Of a stretch of 64,000 nt of DNA, positions 35,782-44,555 are shown piece by piece. Positions within the stretch are counted from its first letter, which is position 1, and each line of letters begins with the position of its first letter. The position numbers and the translations under genes are program-made. The stretch comes from Methylobacterium marchantiae (GTDB lineage Bacteria; Pseudomonadota; Alphaproteobacteria; Rhizobiales; Beijerinckiaceae): NCBI RefSeq assembly GCF_022179405.1, contig NZ_BPQT01000033.1, positions 62,001-126,000 of the forward strand, read 5' to 3'. The notes beneath the pieces are model-generated. The model worked only from the letters and a program-made list of their open reading frames with translations, was not told the origin of the DNA and did not search any database.

Positions 35782-36665
35782 GCCGACCGTGCCGCAATGG
35801 CATCGGCGAGCGCGACGATCCGGGACGCCTCCACCGCATGAAGCCGTTCGATCATCCGGCCTCGGAAGGCGATGGCACCGCGGGACCGGTTCTCCGGCTC
35901 GGTGAAGACGGCGATGATCGCCCGCGCCTCCTCGATCTCCGCCTCGGAGGGGCCGAAGAGTTCGTTGGCGGTGGCGATCTGGCCCGGATGGATCAGCATC
36001 TTGCCGTCGAAGCCGCTGTCGCGGCCCTGTTCGCACTCGGCCCTGAAGCCGCTCTCGTCGCGGAAGGCGTTGTAGATGCCGTCGATCACGTCGATCTCGT
36101 AGGCACGGGCGGCCATCACCACGTTCATCAGCCAGGGCATCAGGGCGGGGCGCCCGGGCACTCCGAGACGGACCCGGCTGGTCTTGGCGAGATCGTTCGG
36201 TCCGACCAGGAGGCACGCCAGGCGGGTGTCCACATCGCGGGCGGCACTGGCGATCTCGGCGATATGGAGGATCGCGAGCGGCGTCTCGATCATCGCCCAG
36301 ACGCGGGTATGGTCAGGCGCGCCGAGCCGGCGCAGCCGCGAGCCGACCGAGACCAGGGCATCGGGGCCGGAGACCTTGGGGATCACGATCGCGTCCGGCC
36401 CCGCCGGTGCGATGCCGGCGAGATCGGCCTCGCCCCACGGAGTATCGAGGCCGTTGATGCGGACGACGACCTCGCGTCGTCCGTAGGGGCGAGACGCTAC
36501 CATCGCGGCGACGGCTTCCCGCCCCTCCGCCTTCATGTCCGGCGCGACGCCGTCCTCGAGGTCGATCATCACCACGTCGTTGGGCAGGCCGCGCGCCTTC
36601 TCCAGCACCCGTGGATTCGAGCCGGGCATGGCGAGAACGCTGCGACGCGGACGGATCTCTGTCAT
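35778..36665 (-). CDS. HpcH/HpaI aldolase family CoA ester lyase (CitE-like)
   Basis: A 295-residue TIM-barrel lyase of the citrate lyase beta/malyl-CoA lyase family. It begins RPRRSVLAMPGSNPRVLEKA, with Mg2+/CoA site elements in VVMIDLEDGVAPDMK, IETPLAILHI and DGKMLIHPGQI. Methylobacteria hold a malyl-CoA lyase (Mcl1) and an Mcl2-type malyl-CoA thioesterase of this family. The sequence alone does not tell which substrate this one uses. The start at 36665 has AGGGAGA upstream; longer in-frame starts are rejected. The stop overlaps the dut start by four bases. Confidence 0.85.
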   Translation of the reverse strand: MTEIRPRRSVLAMPGSNPRVLEKARGLPNDVVMIDLEDGVAPDMKAEGREAVAAMVASRPYGRREVVVRINGLDTPWGEADLAGIAPAGPDAIVIPKVSGPDALVSVGSRLRRLGAPDHTRVWAMIETPLAILHIAEIASAARDVDTRLACLLVGPNDLAKTSRVRLGVPGRPALMPWLMNVVMAARAYEIDVIDGIYNAFRDESGFRAECEQGRDSGFDGKMLIHPGQIATANELFGPSEAEIEEARAIIAVFTEPENRSRGAIAFRGRMIERLHAVEASRIVALADAIAARSA

Positions 36666-36771
36666 GACGCGCCGGTCTCCCTGAAGCCGTGGCTTCGTGC
36701 ACCTTCCGGCCGGCGATACTGCCACCCCCCTTTCGTTTCAAGCTCCGACCGCCGGCACCATGGCAGCAGCG

Positions 36772-36987
36772 TCAGCGTTCGGGTGCCGCGCAGATTTCGT
36801 GCAGGCCGGTCCGGTCGCGAAACCAGAAGACCCGCTTGAACGGATTTGCACCCGATTCCGGATAGGACGACGCCAGTCTTCGCGCGAGAAGCACGGCCTC
36901 AGTTCGAGTCTGGATCGCATGAGCGAGAGTCTTCCACGAAGTTTCGCTACCCTCGACGATTTTCCTCACGTAGATCGAATGCGTCAT
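36772..36987 (-). CDS. Small conserved hypothetical protein
   Basis: A 71-residue cytoplasmic protein beginning MTHSIYVRKIVEGSETSWKT. It has LAHAIQTRTEAVLLARRLAS in the middle and RVFWFRDRTGLHEICAAPER at the end, giving an alpha/beta pattern. No family is recognised. A near-perfect GGAGG lies 7 bases before the ATG at 36987, which strongly supports a real gene. It is 106 bp upstream of the CitE-like gene on the same strand and divergent from the GGDEF-EAL gene. Confidence 0.65.
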   Translation of the reverse strand: MTHSIYVRKIVEGSETSWKTLAHAIQTRTEAVLLARRLASSYPESGANPFKRVFWFRDRTGLHEICAAPER

Positions 36988-37510
36988 GATTTGCCTCCGC
37001 TGGAGAGCGATGTAAGTGAACTGTATTTCCACATCAATTCGGCAACAAGCATTAGGTTTTCACTGATTACATAAGGTGGTTAATCGCCTTTAACGGAATT
37101 TCTAGCATTTTATCGGTTTCAACCCACGCGAGAGTAGGGCACGCCGGCGATTCCTTCGGGTCGCACCCTCACACGGGCTCGATGCCGTGACGCCAGCCGT
37201 AGCGGCCCGAGAAAGCGGGCACCGCTCTTCGGAAATTATCGATGCGAAACAAATGCATGGCGGTTCGGGATCAGATTGCGCGGCCGCGGCTCCAAGGAGA
37301 CTGCAGTATGCTCCAGATTTTCCAGGTCATCCCCCGATCGCCTGTCTGCAACCGAACCAATCTTCGATCATGCGGGTGCGGGGATCATTATTCCGACGAT
37401 GGAGATCCAGCCGCGTCGATGCGATGAAGACAGGGCGTATGGCATGGATCGGGAAGCGATACTTCGGAGCACGAGGCACAGTCTGTTAGCATTTTATATT
37501 ACGATCATCG
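36988..37510. other. Long AT-leaning intergenic region
   Basis: About 520 bp between a small minus-strand gene and the GGDEF-EAL gene. The part at 37030-37130 is AT-rich (TTAATCGCCTTTAACGG, TTTTATCGG) and probably holds the divergent promoter of the small gene. Further right there are short open frames without ribosome-binding sites, and none is called. Confidence 0.4.
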
Positions 37511-39763
37511 ATGAGACTGCTCTGGACCGGTGCCGATTCCATGCTTGCTCCGCCAAAGGCACCCGCCGAAATCGACGATCGAGAATGCGCGGGCAAGGAA
37601 GATCGACGTCTCGCCGCCTTGCGCTCCTACCGCATGATCGGGGCGGGTTCGGATCCGGGGCTCGACCGCATCGTCGGGTTGACCGCGACGAGCTTCGGGA
37701 TGCCGATGGCATGGATCTCCCTCGTGGACGACGAATTTTCCTGGCTCGTGGCTCGGATCGGCGTCGTTCCGCACCGCCTGCCCCGGCTCGGCCTGCCCTG
37801 CGAAGGCGTGATCGCGACATCCGAGGTCGTGGTCGCGAACGATGACGACTCGTCCCTTCGCGATAGGCGGCTTCTGCCCCACCTGCCGGATGTCCGCTTC
37901 TATGCCGGCGCGCCTCTCCTCACCGGCGAGGGACATGCGATCGGCACGCTCTGTGTGCTCGATACGGTGCCGCATGCCGATTTCTGCGAGGCCCGAAGCC
38001 ACCAGCTCGCAGCCTTCGCCGACCTCGTCATGGACCGGCTGCAGACCCGCCATTCGGCTTCGGTCGACGCTGCGGCGATCGGTTTTGCCAAAGCCGCCGA
38101 ATATGCGTTCCTCGCCGTGGACGGCGCCGGCGCGATCTCCTTCTGCAACCCCTCGGCCGAGATCCTGTTCGGCTATAGCGCCGGCGAGATGCTCGGCCAG
38201 CGCATCGAGATCATCATCCCCGAACCGCTCCGAGCCGCCCACCGCGCGGGCTTGGCCCGGATCGTCGCGGGAGGAGTCTCGCATCTCGCCGGCCGCACGA
38301 TCGAACTGACGGCGCTGCACAGAGACGGGCGGACGTTCCCCATCGAGTTCTCGATGTCGCTCTGGCAGGAGGCCGACGGGATCGGCACGGGCGGAATCGG
38401 GATGGGCGCGATCATCCGCGACATCAGCGAATGGCGCGCTCGTGACGCCAAGCTGGTGCAACTGGCTCACCACGACAAGCTGACCGGCCTCACCAACCGC
38501 GCCCATTTCGACGAACGGCTCGACGCGAGCCTGGAGACGGACCGGCGCGCCACGGTGATGCTGCTCGATCTCGACGGTTTCAAGGAAGTCAACGACAGCC
38601 TCGGGCACGCCACCGGAGATTCCCTGCTCCAGGCGGTCGCGGTCCGGCTGTCGTCCTGCGTCACGCCCGATGCCACCGTCGCGCGGTTCGGAGGCGATGA
38701 ATTCGCGATCCTCCTGCAGGGCGAGGCCGACCCGCGTAAAGCCGCCGCCTGCGCGGCGACGATCCTCACTGCCTTCCAGACACCGTTCCCGGTGGCGGGC
38801 CACATCTTCCATGTCGGCCTCAGTATCGGTGCGGCGATCGGTGGCCCCGGCACCGCCGGCGACGAGTTGATCGCCGATGCCGACCTCGCCCTCTATCAGG
38901 CCAAGCGGGACGGGCGACGCTGCCTGCGCCTGTTCGAACAGCCCATGCGCAGCGCCGTCGTCGCGAGGCGGGCCCTCCACGACGAGCTGACCCGCGCCGT
39001 GCAGAACGCCGAACTGGTCCTGCACTACCAGCCTCAGGTCGAGCTCGCCTCGGGGCGGATCATCGGTGCGGAAGCCTTGCTGCGGTGGCAGCATCCCGCC
39101 CGCGGCCTCCTCATGCCCGTGGCCTTCATCGACGCTCTCGAAGCCCATCCGCTCGCCACGTCCGTCGGACAGTGGATCGTGGAGGATGTCTGCCGTCAAT
39201 CCGCACTCTGGCAGGCGGCCGGCCTCCCGCCCCTGCGTCTGGCCGTCAACCTGTTCGGGTCCCATCTCAGGAACGGGACGCTCGCGGCCGAGGTTCTCGC
39301 CTCGCTGGCGCGTCACGCCGTGCCGCCGCACCTGCTGGAGATCGAGGTGACCGAACGGATCGCCCTCCAGGCCGACGACACGCTGCTCGACCCGCTGCGC
39401 GAACTCCACCGGCACGGTGTGTCCATCGCCTTCGACGATTTCGGCACCGGCTACGCGTCGCTGAGCTCGCTCAAGCGCTTTCCGCTGTCGCGCCTGAAGA
39501 TCGATCGCAGCTTCGTACGCGACATCCTCACCGACCGCCATGACGCGGAGATCGTCCGGGCCGTGCTCGGCATGGCGCAGAGCTTCGGTCTCGACGTCAT
39601 CGCCGAGGGGATCGAGACGGCCGAGCAGGACACCATGCTGCGCATGATGGGCTGCCGCGAGGGTCAAGGCTATCGCTACGGACGAGCCATGCCCGCCGAT
39701 GCGCTGGCCGCGCTGATCTCTTCCGTGCCGGACATGGGCAGGCGTAGCGAGAAGGCGGCGTGA
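37511..39763 (+). CDS. GAF-PAS-GGDEF-EAL c-di-GMP turnover protein
   Basis: A 750-residue cytoplasmic c-di-GMP enzyme with four domains: GAF (about 30-180, FYAGAPLLTGEGHAIGTLCV), PAS (190-315, FCNPSAEILFGYSAGEMLGQ), GGDEF (320-480) and EAL (490-735). The GGDEF motif is intact (RFGGDEFAIL). EAL catalytic residues are also in place: GAEALLRWQHP, LAVNLFGS, LEIEVTER, AFDDFGTGYAS, LKIDRSFV and EGIETAEQ. Both synthase and phosphodiesterase activity are therefore possible. The start is uncertain; an ATG at 37541 is an alternative. It is convergent with a small secreted-protein gene (7 bp gap). Confidence 0.92.
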   Translation: MRLLWTGADSMLAPPKAPAEIDDRECAGKEDRRLAALRSYRMIGAGSDPGLDRIVGLTATSFGMPMAWISLVDDEFSWLVARIGVVPHRLPRLGLPCEGVIATSEVVVANDDDSSLRDRRLLPHLPDVRFYAGAPLLTGEGHAIGTLCVLDTVPHADFCEARSHQLAAFADLVMDRLQTRHSASVDAAAIGFAKAAEYAFLAVDGAGAISFCNPSAEILFGYSAGEMLGQRIEIIIPEPLRAAHRAGLARIVAGGVSHLAGRTIELTALHRDGRTFPIEFSMSLWQEADGIGTGGIGMGAIIRDISEWRARDAKLVQLAHHDKLTGLTNRAHFDERLDASLETDRRATVMLLDLDGFKEVNDSLGHATGDSLLQAVAVRLSSCVTPDATVARFGGDEFAILLQGEADPRKAAACAATILTAFQTPFPVAGHIFHVGLSIGAAIGGPGTAGDELIADADLALYQAKRDGRRCLRLFEQPMRSAVVARRALHDELTRAVQNAELVLHYQPQVELASGRIIGAEALLRWQHPARGLLMPVAFIDALEAHPLATSVGQWIVEDVCRQSALWQAAGLPPLRLAVNLFGSHLRNGTLAAEVLASLARHAVPPHLLEIEVTERIALQADDTLLDPLRELHRHGVSIAFDDFGTGYASLSSLKRFPLSRLKIDRSFVRDILTDRHDAEIVRAVLGMAQSFGLDVIAEGIETAEQDTMLRMMGCREGQGYRYGRAMPADALAALISSVPDMGRRSEKAA

Positions 39764-39770
39764 GGGGCCG

Positions 39771-40112
39771 TCAGAGCGGGCGCGTCGCGCTCGCCTTCTG
39801 GAGAAGCCAGCCCTTCGCGCGCTGGATCAGGGCCGGGCGGACACGGGCCACATCCTCGCCATCGACGAGGGGAGAGGTCGCCAGGGCAGCGAGATAGGCG
39901 CCCTCTGCTCCGCGGCAGGATCTCAGCGCGGATTCGGCGGCCGAAGTTCGGCTCGTCAGGACTGCCTGCAATCCGAAGTTCCGATCGAGGCATCCGCGCC
40001 AGGCCGAATGCAGGCCACCGACATCGAGCTCCTGGGCCGAGGTCCGAACGATGGCGGACGGCATCATCGCAGCCAGAAGGAAAGCGACGGAAAGGCGGCT
40101 CAGCTTCGTCAT
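39771..40112 (-). CDS. Secreted small protein of unknown function
   Basis: A 113-residue exported protein with an N-terminal signal peptide (LSVAFLLAAMMPSAIVRTSA, cleavage near residue 26). The mature part is helical with two cysteines (WRGCLDRNFG and LRSCRGAEG) that could pair. No family is recognised. The gene is convergent with the GGDEF-EAL gene and about 110 bp downstream of the cysteine peptidase gene on the same strand. Confidence 0.65.
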   Translation of the reverse strand: MTKLSRLSVAFLLAAMMPSAIVRTSAQELDVGGLHSAWRGCLDRNFGLQAVLTSRTSAAESALRSCRGAEGAYLAALATSPLVDGEDVARVRPALIQRAKGWLLQKASATRPL

Positions 40113-40220
40113 GAGGAAGGTTCCCGAACCGGGTCACCCTCGCTCGCCCAAGCTTAACGAGCCGCTAACGCAAAGCTTTTGAACCGATCCCGAACAGGGA
40201 CGGGCGACGATCGGCGCCGT

Positions 40221-40898
40221 TCAGCGATTGGCGGTCGTCACCGGAGAGGTGGCGCGGCCGAGGGACACCCAGGCGACGGCATCCTGGCTCTCGCGCTTGA
40301 TGAAGGTGTAGCCGGTCTGGCGCCAGGGCAGCACGCTGCTGGTCTTGTTGTCGAGGATCAGGTCGCCGCGGTTGGTGATCAGGGTCAGGACGGCATGGCC
40401 CTCCCCCTTCTCGTCGATGACGACGGTCATCCGCATGGCCCGGCGCGGCAGGCCGGCATCGGCGAGGAGCTTGCGCTTCAGAAGCTGGAAATCCTCGCAA
40501 TCGCCGGCGCCGGATTCTGCGAGGTCCCAGCGGTCGGCCACGCCGAGCTGGTCCATGTCGGTGACGGCCCGGAGGGACTTGTTCACCCGGCGGTTCACCG
40601 CGACGATCGTATTCCAGATGGCGGGGGTCAGGGTGATCGTGGCGGGCTCGCTGAGATCGACCGCGCATTCGGCGACATAGGATTCGCAGAAAGCGACCCA
40701 GGCTGTGATGGGGCGGGCCGCACCGGAGACCGCGATGGTGCCCGCCACGCTCGGCAGCGAGGCGAGGGTCTGGGCGCCGGCACCGTTCGCGGCGCCGACG
40801 AGGGAGGCGAGCGCCAGGCCGGAGAGGAGGCCGAGACGTCCGGCGGAGCGCCCGAGGGCGTTCACTGCATTCTGGAGCTTCGAAATCGCGATCCGCAT
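40221..40898 (-). CDS. Bacterial transglutaminase-like cysteine peptidase (BTLCP)
   Basis: A 225-residue periplasmic protein of the BTLCP family (DUF920), related to LapG, which cleaves surface adhesins under c-di-GMP control. The N-terminus holds a signal segment (LGLLSGLALASLVGAANG). The putative triad is Cys in GAGDCEDFQLLKR, His in EGHAVLTLIT and Asp in GDLILDNKT. A short fit to WNTIVAVNRRVNKSL is also typical. The ATG at 40898 is preferred; upstream in-frame sequence is not family-like. No LapD-like partner or large adhesin is nearby, although a GGDEF-EAL gene lies 460 bp away. Confidence 0.87.
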   Translation of the reverse strand: MRIAISKLQNAVNALGRSAGRLGLLSGLALASLVGAANGAGAQTLASLPSVAGTIAVSGAARPITAWVAFCESYVAECAVDLSEPATITLTPAIWNTIVAVNRRVNKSLRAVTDMDQLGVADRWDLAESGAGDCEDFQLLKRKLLADAGLPRRAMRMTVVIDEKGEGHAVLTLITNRGDLILDNKTSSVLPWRQTGYTFIKRESQDAVAWVSLGRATSPVTTANR

Positions 40899-41109
40899 GG
40901 CCGCCGCTCGTCCCGTTAATCTGTTGTTAACGAAAGTCTCACGGCCACGGTCGACCGGCAATCGCCGGGTTAAGAAAAGGTTAACGCTGTGAACTGCTGT
41001 GCATGACGCCGTGTCGGGCTGAGGTTCGGCAGGGGCCGTCGATGGGGTTCGAACCGATGCGGTCACATGGCGGCAGGCGGCGCACCAGTACGGGCATCGT
41101 CCCGGGATC

Positions 41110-41508
41110 CTATGCTTCGGTGATGTCCTGGCTGATCCCGAGGGCCTCGAGCCCCTCCGCCAGAAGGTCGCCGGCGAGGGGCGAGCCCATGATCTCGCGT
41201 GCGGCGCCGTCTCCGGCCGCCTCCCTCTCGCGGGCGAAGCGTACGGCCTCGCTCCATTCCTCCGCGCTCATATCGCCGCGTCCGACATAGAAGAGGGCGA
41301 GGAGATTGGCCCGCTCATCGTCGTTGAGACCGCCGATCATCGACCGGATCTCCGATTCCGTGGCATCGTCGGTACCGGAGGTAAGCACGTCCGTGGCACC
41401 ATCATCGATGGCGTTGGACCCTGAATCGGGGTCCGTCGGTCCCTCCTTCACGTCGAACGCCCGGAGGCGGAGAATGATCTCGGTGACCTTGTCGACGGCG
41501 ATATCCAT
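41110..41508 (-). CDS. DUF3775 domain-containing protein
   Basis: A 132-residue cytoplasmic protein. It begins MDIAVDKVTEIILRLRAFDV and contains MIGGLNDDERANLLALFYVG, RGDMSAEEWSEAVRFARERE and ISQDITEA, matching DUF3775. The AGGA before the ATG at 41508 defines the start; a much longer open frame exists upstream but overlaps the DUF429 gene and is Pro/Arg-rich. It is divergent from the DUF429 gene. Function is unknown. Confidence 0.75.
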   Translation of the reverse strand: MDIAVDKVTEIILRLRAFDVKEGPTDPDSGSNAIDDGATDVLTSGTDDATESEIRSMIGGLNDDERANLLALFYVGRGDMSAEEWSEAVRFAREREAAGDGAAREIMGSPLAGDLLAEGLEALGISQDITEA

Positions 41509-41598
41509 GAGGCGATCCTGGTATGGCGAGGGCCGCCGGGGGCGACCATCCTCGAGCAGCGTCAACCCGCCAGGACCGCCGCGGTTCGCGGGCTTCGC

Positions 41599-42351
41599 AT
41601 GACGCGCTGGATCGCCGGGCTCGACGGCTGCCGGGGCGCCTGGGCGGGAACCCTGCTCGATCTCGACGATCCGGGCCGATACCGGGCCGCGCTGTTCGCA
41701 CGCGTCGCCGATCTCCTCGACGGGCCGGAGGCGCCGGTCTGCGTCGGCATCGACGTCCCGATCGGCCTGCCCGACCGCGTCGAGGGCAGCGGCCGCGTCG
41801 CCGACCGCGCGGCCAGGGCCTATCTCGCAGGAGGACGGTCCAGCGTGTTTCCGGTGCCGCCCCGCGCGGCGATTCATGCCGGGAGCTACGAGGAGGCGAA
41901 GGCGCTCTCGCGCGCGGCCAGCGCGCCGCCCTTCGCGCCCTCAATCCAGTGCTGGAACATAACGCGCTACATCCGTGAGGTCGACGACCTGCTGCTCTCG
42001 CGGCCGCCGCTTCGCGAGCGGGTATACGAGGTCCATCCCGAAGTCGCCTTCCGTCGCCTCAACGGCGACCGGCCGCTGGCCTTCCCGAAGAAGGGACCGG
42101 GGCGGCAGGAGGGCCTTGCGGAGCGCCGGGCGCTCCTGCGGGATACCGGCCTCCCCTCCTCCCTCGTGGATGAAGGAAGGCCGCGCGGCGTCGGCGCCGA
42201 CGATCACCTCGACGCTCTCGCCGCCCTGGTCGTCGCCCGGGACATCGTGCTCGGCAGCGCCGTCCCGATGCCCGATCCTCCGGGAAGAGACAGCCATGGC
42301 CTGCCCATCGTGATCTGGGCGCCGGCTGGCGGTGGTCCTTTTCCCTGCTAG
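41599..42351 (+). CDS. DUF429 domain-containing protein (putative nuclease fold)
   Basis: A 250-residue protein of the DUF429 family, which has an RNase H-like fold. It shows RWIAGLDGCRGAWAGTLLDL, VCVGIDVPIGLPD, FPVPPRAAIHAGSYEEAKAL and YEVHPEVAFRRLNG. The conserved acidic residues in GLDGC, GIDVPIG and VHPEVAF would form the putative metal site. The substrate is unknown. It is 9 bp upstream of the Nudix gene, so the two are probably co-transcribed. Confidence 0.83.
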   Translation: MTRWIAGLDGCRGAWAGTLLDLDDPGRYRAALFARVADLLDGPEAPVCVGIDVPIGLPDRVEGSGRVADRAARAYLAGGRSSVFPVPPRAAIHAGSYEEAKALSRAASAPPFAPSIQCWNITRYIREVDDLLLSRPPLRERVYEVHPEVAFRRLNGDRPLAFPKKGPGRQEGLAERRALLRDTGLPSSLVDEGRPRGVGADDHLDALAALVVARDIVLGSAVPMPDPPGRDSHGLPIVIWAPAGGGPFPC

Positions 42352-42360
42352 AGCGTTGTC

Positions 42361-42927
42361 ATGGTCGAGCTTGCGACCGCCGAGACAGCTGAGCATCCTT
42401 TCATGGCAGCCTCCGACACGCCGCCCCTGCGCCACATCGCCCGCGCCCTGGTATTCGATCCGCAGGACCGGCTGCTGCTGATCGCCTACGAGGCCGAGCG
42501 CCCGATCGATCCTTCGAACCCCGACGCACGGACGTTCTGGTTCATGCCAGGAGGCGGATTGGAGCCCGGCGAGAGCCATGTCGAGGCGTGCCGCAGGGAA
42601 CTCGGAGAAGAGATCGGGGTTTTCGATGCCGAGATAGGACCTCAGGTGGGTGCCTGCGACGGTCCGTTCTTCCTGTTCCCAACCCCACGCGATGCGCGCG
42701 AGCGCTACTTCGTGGTTCGTCTGCCCGACGACCGGGTGGATACGAGCCGCCTCGCCGAGACCGAGGACAGCAAGGTCCTCGGTACGCGCTGGTGGACAGT
42801 CGACGAATTGGAAACGGGCGGCGAACGGATCGAGCCGGCTGGGCTCGTGAGCCTGGTGCGGCGGATTGTCGGTGATGATCTGCCCGCCTCGCCCGTTAAC
42901 CTATCGTGGCATCGGGCGGGCGCCTGA
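42361..42927 (+). CDS. Nudix hydrolase
   Basis: A 188-residue Nudix protein. The Nudix box is complete: GGGLEPGESHVEACRRELGE followed by EIGV. Flanking blocks (ARALVFDPQDRLLLIAYEA, TFWFMPGG) are typical of ADP-ribose or nucleotide-type Nudix enzymes, but substrate cannot be read. The start at 42361 is assumed; an ATG at 42403 would remove 14 residues and leave the domain intact. It follows the DUF429 gene by 9 bp. Confidence 0.85.
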   Translation: MVELATAETAEHPFMAASDTPPLRHIARALVFDPQDRLLLIAYEAERPIDPSNPDARTFWFMPGGGLEPGESHVEACRRELGEEIGVFDAEIGPQVGACDGPFFLFPTPRDARERYFVVRLPDDRVDTSRLAETEDSKVLGTRWWTVDELETGGERIEPAGLVSLVRRIVGDDLPASPVNLSWHRAGA

Positions 42928-43024
42928 CGCCCAAATTCAGCCTGGTATCGGGCCGGAACGGCGCGGGCCGCAATCATCGAGAACGGGGCGGTCGAGACCG
43001 CTACGCAACAACGAAGGAGAAGGC

Positions 43025-43702
43025 ATGGCTACGTTTCCGGATAAGCTGACGTCAGGGTATCGGTCGTTCATCAACGGGCGACTCACCGATGAGGCCAAGC
43101 GCTACGCCGCCTTGGCCGAGGGCCAGAGCCCGGAAGTCCTTCTGATCGGCTGCTGCGACAGCCGCGTTTCGCCCGAAGTGATCTTCGATACCGGACCGGG
43201 CGAGCTCTTCATCGTCCGCAACGTCGCCAACCTCGTCCCTCCGTTCGAGGAGGGTGGCGAGTATCACGGTACTTCCGCGGCCATCGAATTCGCCGTCCAG
43301 GCGCTCGAGGTGAAGCACATCGTCGTGCTCGGTCACGCGACCTGCGGTGGCATCAAGGCCTACGCCAACCCACCGGGGCCTCTGTCTCAGAGCGACTTCA
43401 TCGGCAAGTGGGTGTCCCTGGTGAAGGGCGCCGAGGAAAAGCTGAAGGTTCAGAAGGGGCCGGATCACCTGACGCGCCTCGAATACGCCACCGTGGCGCA
43501 GAGCCTCGAGAACCTGATGACGTTCCCGTTCATCCGCGAGCGGGTCGCCAGCGGGCGTCTGTCCCTCCACGGCGCGCATTTCGGCATCGCCCATGGCGAA
43601 CTCCTGCTGCGTAATTCCGAAACGGGAGATTTCGAGCCCGCAGTCGATGGTGGCGGCAAGGCGATGACCCCGGCCTCCCTGATGCACAGCGCCGAAGTCT
43701 GA
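43025..43702 (+). CDS. Beta-class carbonic anhydrase
   Basis: A 225-residue zinc enzyme that interconverts CO2 and bicarbonate. The zinc and catalytic residues are in GCCDSRVSPE (Cys-Asp-Ser-Arg) and VLGHATCGGIKAY (His-x2-Cys). The ATG at 43025 has AGGAG 7 bases upstream. Bicarbonate supply is relevant to carboxylations such as AccA/AccD in this genome; no direct link is seen. A 20 bp perfect hairpin begins inside its stop codon. Confidence 0.93.
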   Translation: MATFPDKLTSGYRSFINGRLTDEAKRYAALAEGQSPEVLLIGCCDSRVSPEVIFDTGPGELFIVRNVANLVPPFEEGGEYHGTSAAIEFAVQALEVKHIVVLGHATCGGIKAYANPPGPLSQSDFIGKWVSLVKGAEEKLKVQKGPDHLTRLEYATVAQSLENLMTFPFIRERVASGRLSLHGAHFGIAHGELLLRNSETGDFEPAVDGGGKAMTPASLMHSAEV

Positions 43703-43749
43703 TCGAACGGAGCCCCGTATTCTCATCGGATACGGGGCTCCGTTCGATC
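43701..43749. terminator. Perfect 20 bp hairpin overlapping the carbonic anhydrase stop codon
   Basis: Arms at 43701-43720 and 43730-43749 are exact reverse complements with a 9-base loop; the first two bases of the left arm belong to the TGA stop. It is not followed by a T-tract, so it is not a classical terminator. It may stabilise the mRNA 3' end or be a remnant of a dispersed palindromic element. Confidence 0.6.
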
Positions 43750-43765
43750 CAGCGAGATGCGGGCA

Positions 43766-43798
43766 TAAAAAAATGCCGGGCTCATCCAGCCCGGCATT
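43766..43798 (-). terminator. Rho-independent terminator of the DUF4142 gene
   Basis: An 11 bp stem (43772-43782 with 43788-43798) and 5-base loop; on the minus strand it is followed by seven T residues. It lies about 55 bases past the DUF4142 stop. Confidence 0.88.
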
Positions 43799-43853
43799 GC
43801 CAATTCAGACGGTCCGTCGCCGCAGCCTCGGTGAGGCGCGGCAACGTCCGATG

Positions 43854-44555
43854 TCAGCGGGCGCCCGGAAGGCGCTGGGCCATCTGGTAGTGCTGCTGGA
43901 GCACTGGCAGTGCCTGCTCGGCATGGGCGCGCAGAGCCGGGTTCGTGCCGGTCTGGGCGTAGGACTGGTACATGCCGATCGCCATCTCGTGCGACTTCAC
44001 CTGGATCTGGCCATACAGGCGATCGAAGCGCGGACCGGCCGGAGCGGCTGCGAGCTCGGACAGCATCGCCTGCTGCTGGGGATCGACGGGGACCATCGTG
44101 GTTCCGGCGGTGGTGTCGACATCGCCGTTGAAAGCCCGGCTCCCGGCGGCCGCACCACGGCTGGCGCCGCTACCCAGCCCCTCGACGGCACCGACAGGGC
44201 CACCGCTCAGCGTACCGGCGACGACGCCGGTGGCAGCACCCGTGGCCGCGCCGACGGCGCCACCAGCAATCGCCAGGGGGGCGCCGATCAGACCACCGGG
44301 ACCGCCATTGCCCGCATAGGTGCGCTCGCCGCCGGCCAGCGCCACGTTAGCGGCACGGTGATCGCGCACGGCGTCACGGGCGAAGCGGATCACCTGGGGG
44401 TTGCGGCTCTTCGACAGCGCGATCTGGCCGGACTGGACCTCGAAAGCATTGGCCTGCATCGCCTGCATGCGGAAATCGCCGGACATCGTCTGAGCAGCGG
44501 CAGGGGTCGCCATTGCAACGACGACAGCGGAAAGCGCAACGTACTTGTTCATCAT
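43854..44555 (-). CDS. DUF4142 family exported protein with glycine-rich insert
   Basis: A 233-residue exported protein. The signal peptide is MMNKYVALSAVVVAMATPAA. The DUF4142 helical core is split: one half holds MQANAFEVQSGQIALSKSRN and QVIRFARDAVRDHRAA, the other holds QQQAMLSELAAAPAGPRFDR and YGQIQVKSHEMAIGMYQSYA. Between them sits a Gly/Ala-rich stretch of about 60 residues (APLAIAGGAVGAATGAATGV) that resembles glycine-zipper membrane segments. AGAGG lies 5 bases before the ATG at 44555. The gene is convergent with the carbonic anhydrase gene. DUF4142 proteins have no settled function. Confidence 0.8.
   Translation of the reverse strand: MMNKYVALSAVVVAMATPAAAQTMSGDFRMQAMQANAFEVQSGQIALSKSRNPQVIRFARDAVRDHRAANVALAGGERTYAGNGGPGGLIGAPLAIAGGAVGAATGAATGVVAGTLSGGPVGAVEGLGSGASRGAAAGSRAFNGDVDTTAGTTMVPVDPQQQAMLSELAAAPAGPRFDRLYGQIQVKSHEMAIGMYQSYAQTGTNPALRAHAEQALPVLQQHYQMAQRLPGAR

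Noticed and set aside
37505-39667. 720-codon open frame antisense to the GGDEF-EAL gene
   Set aside because: The plus strand encodes a complete four-domain protein; the antisense product is shadow sequence.
41046-41056. GGTTCGAACC, like a tRNA T-loop
   Set aside because: Flanking sequence cannot fold a cloverleaf; no acceptor or anticodon stems.
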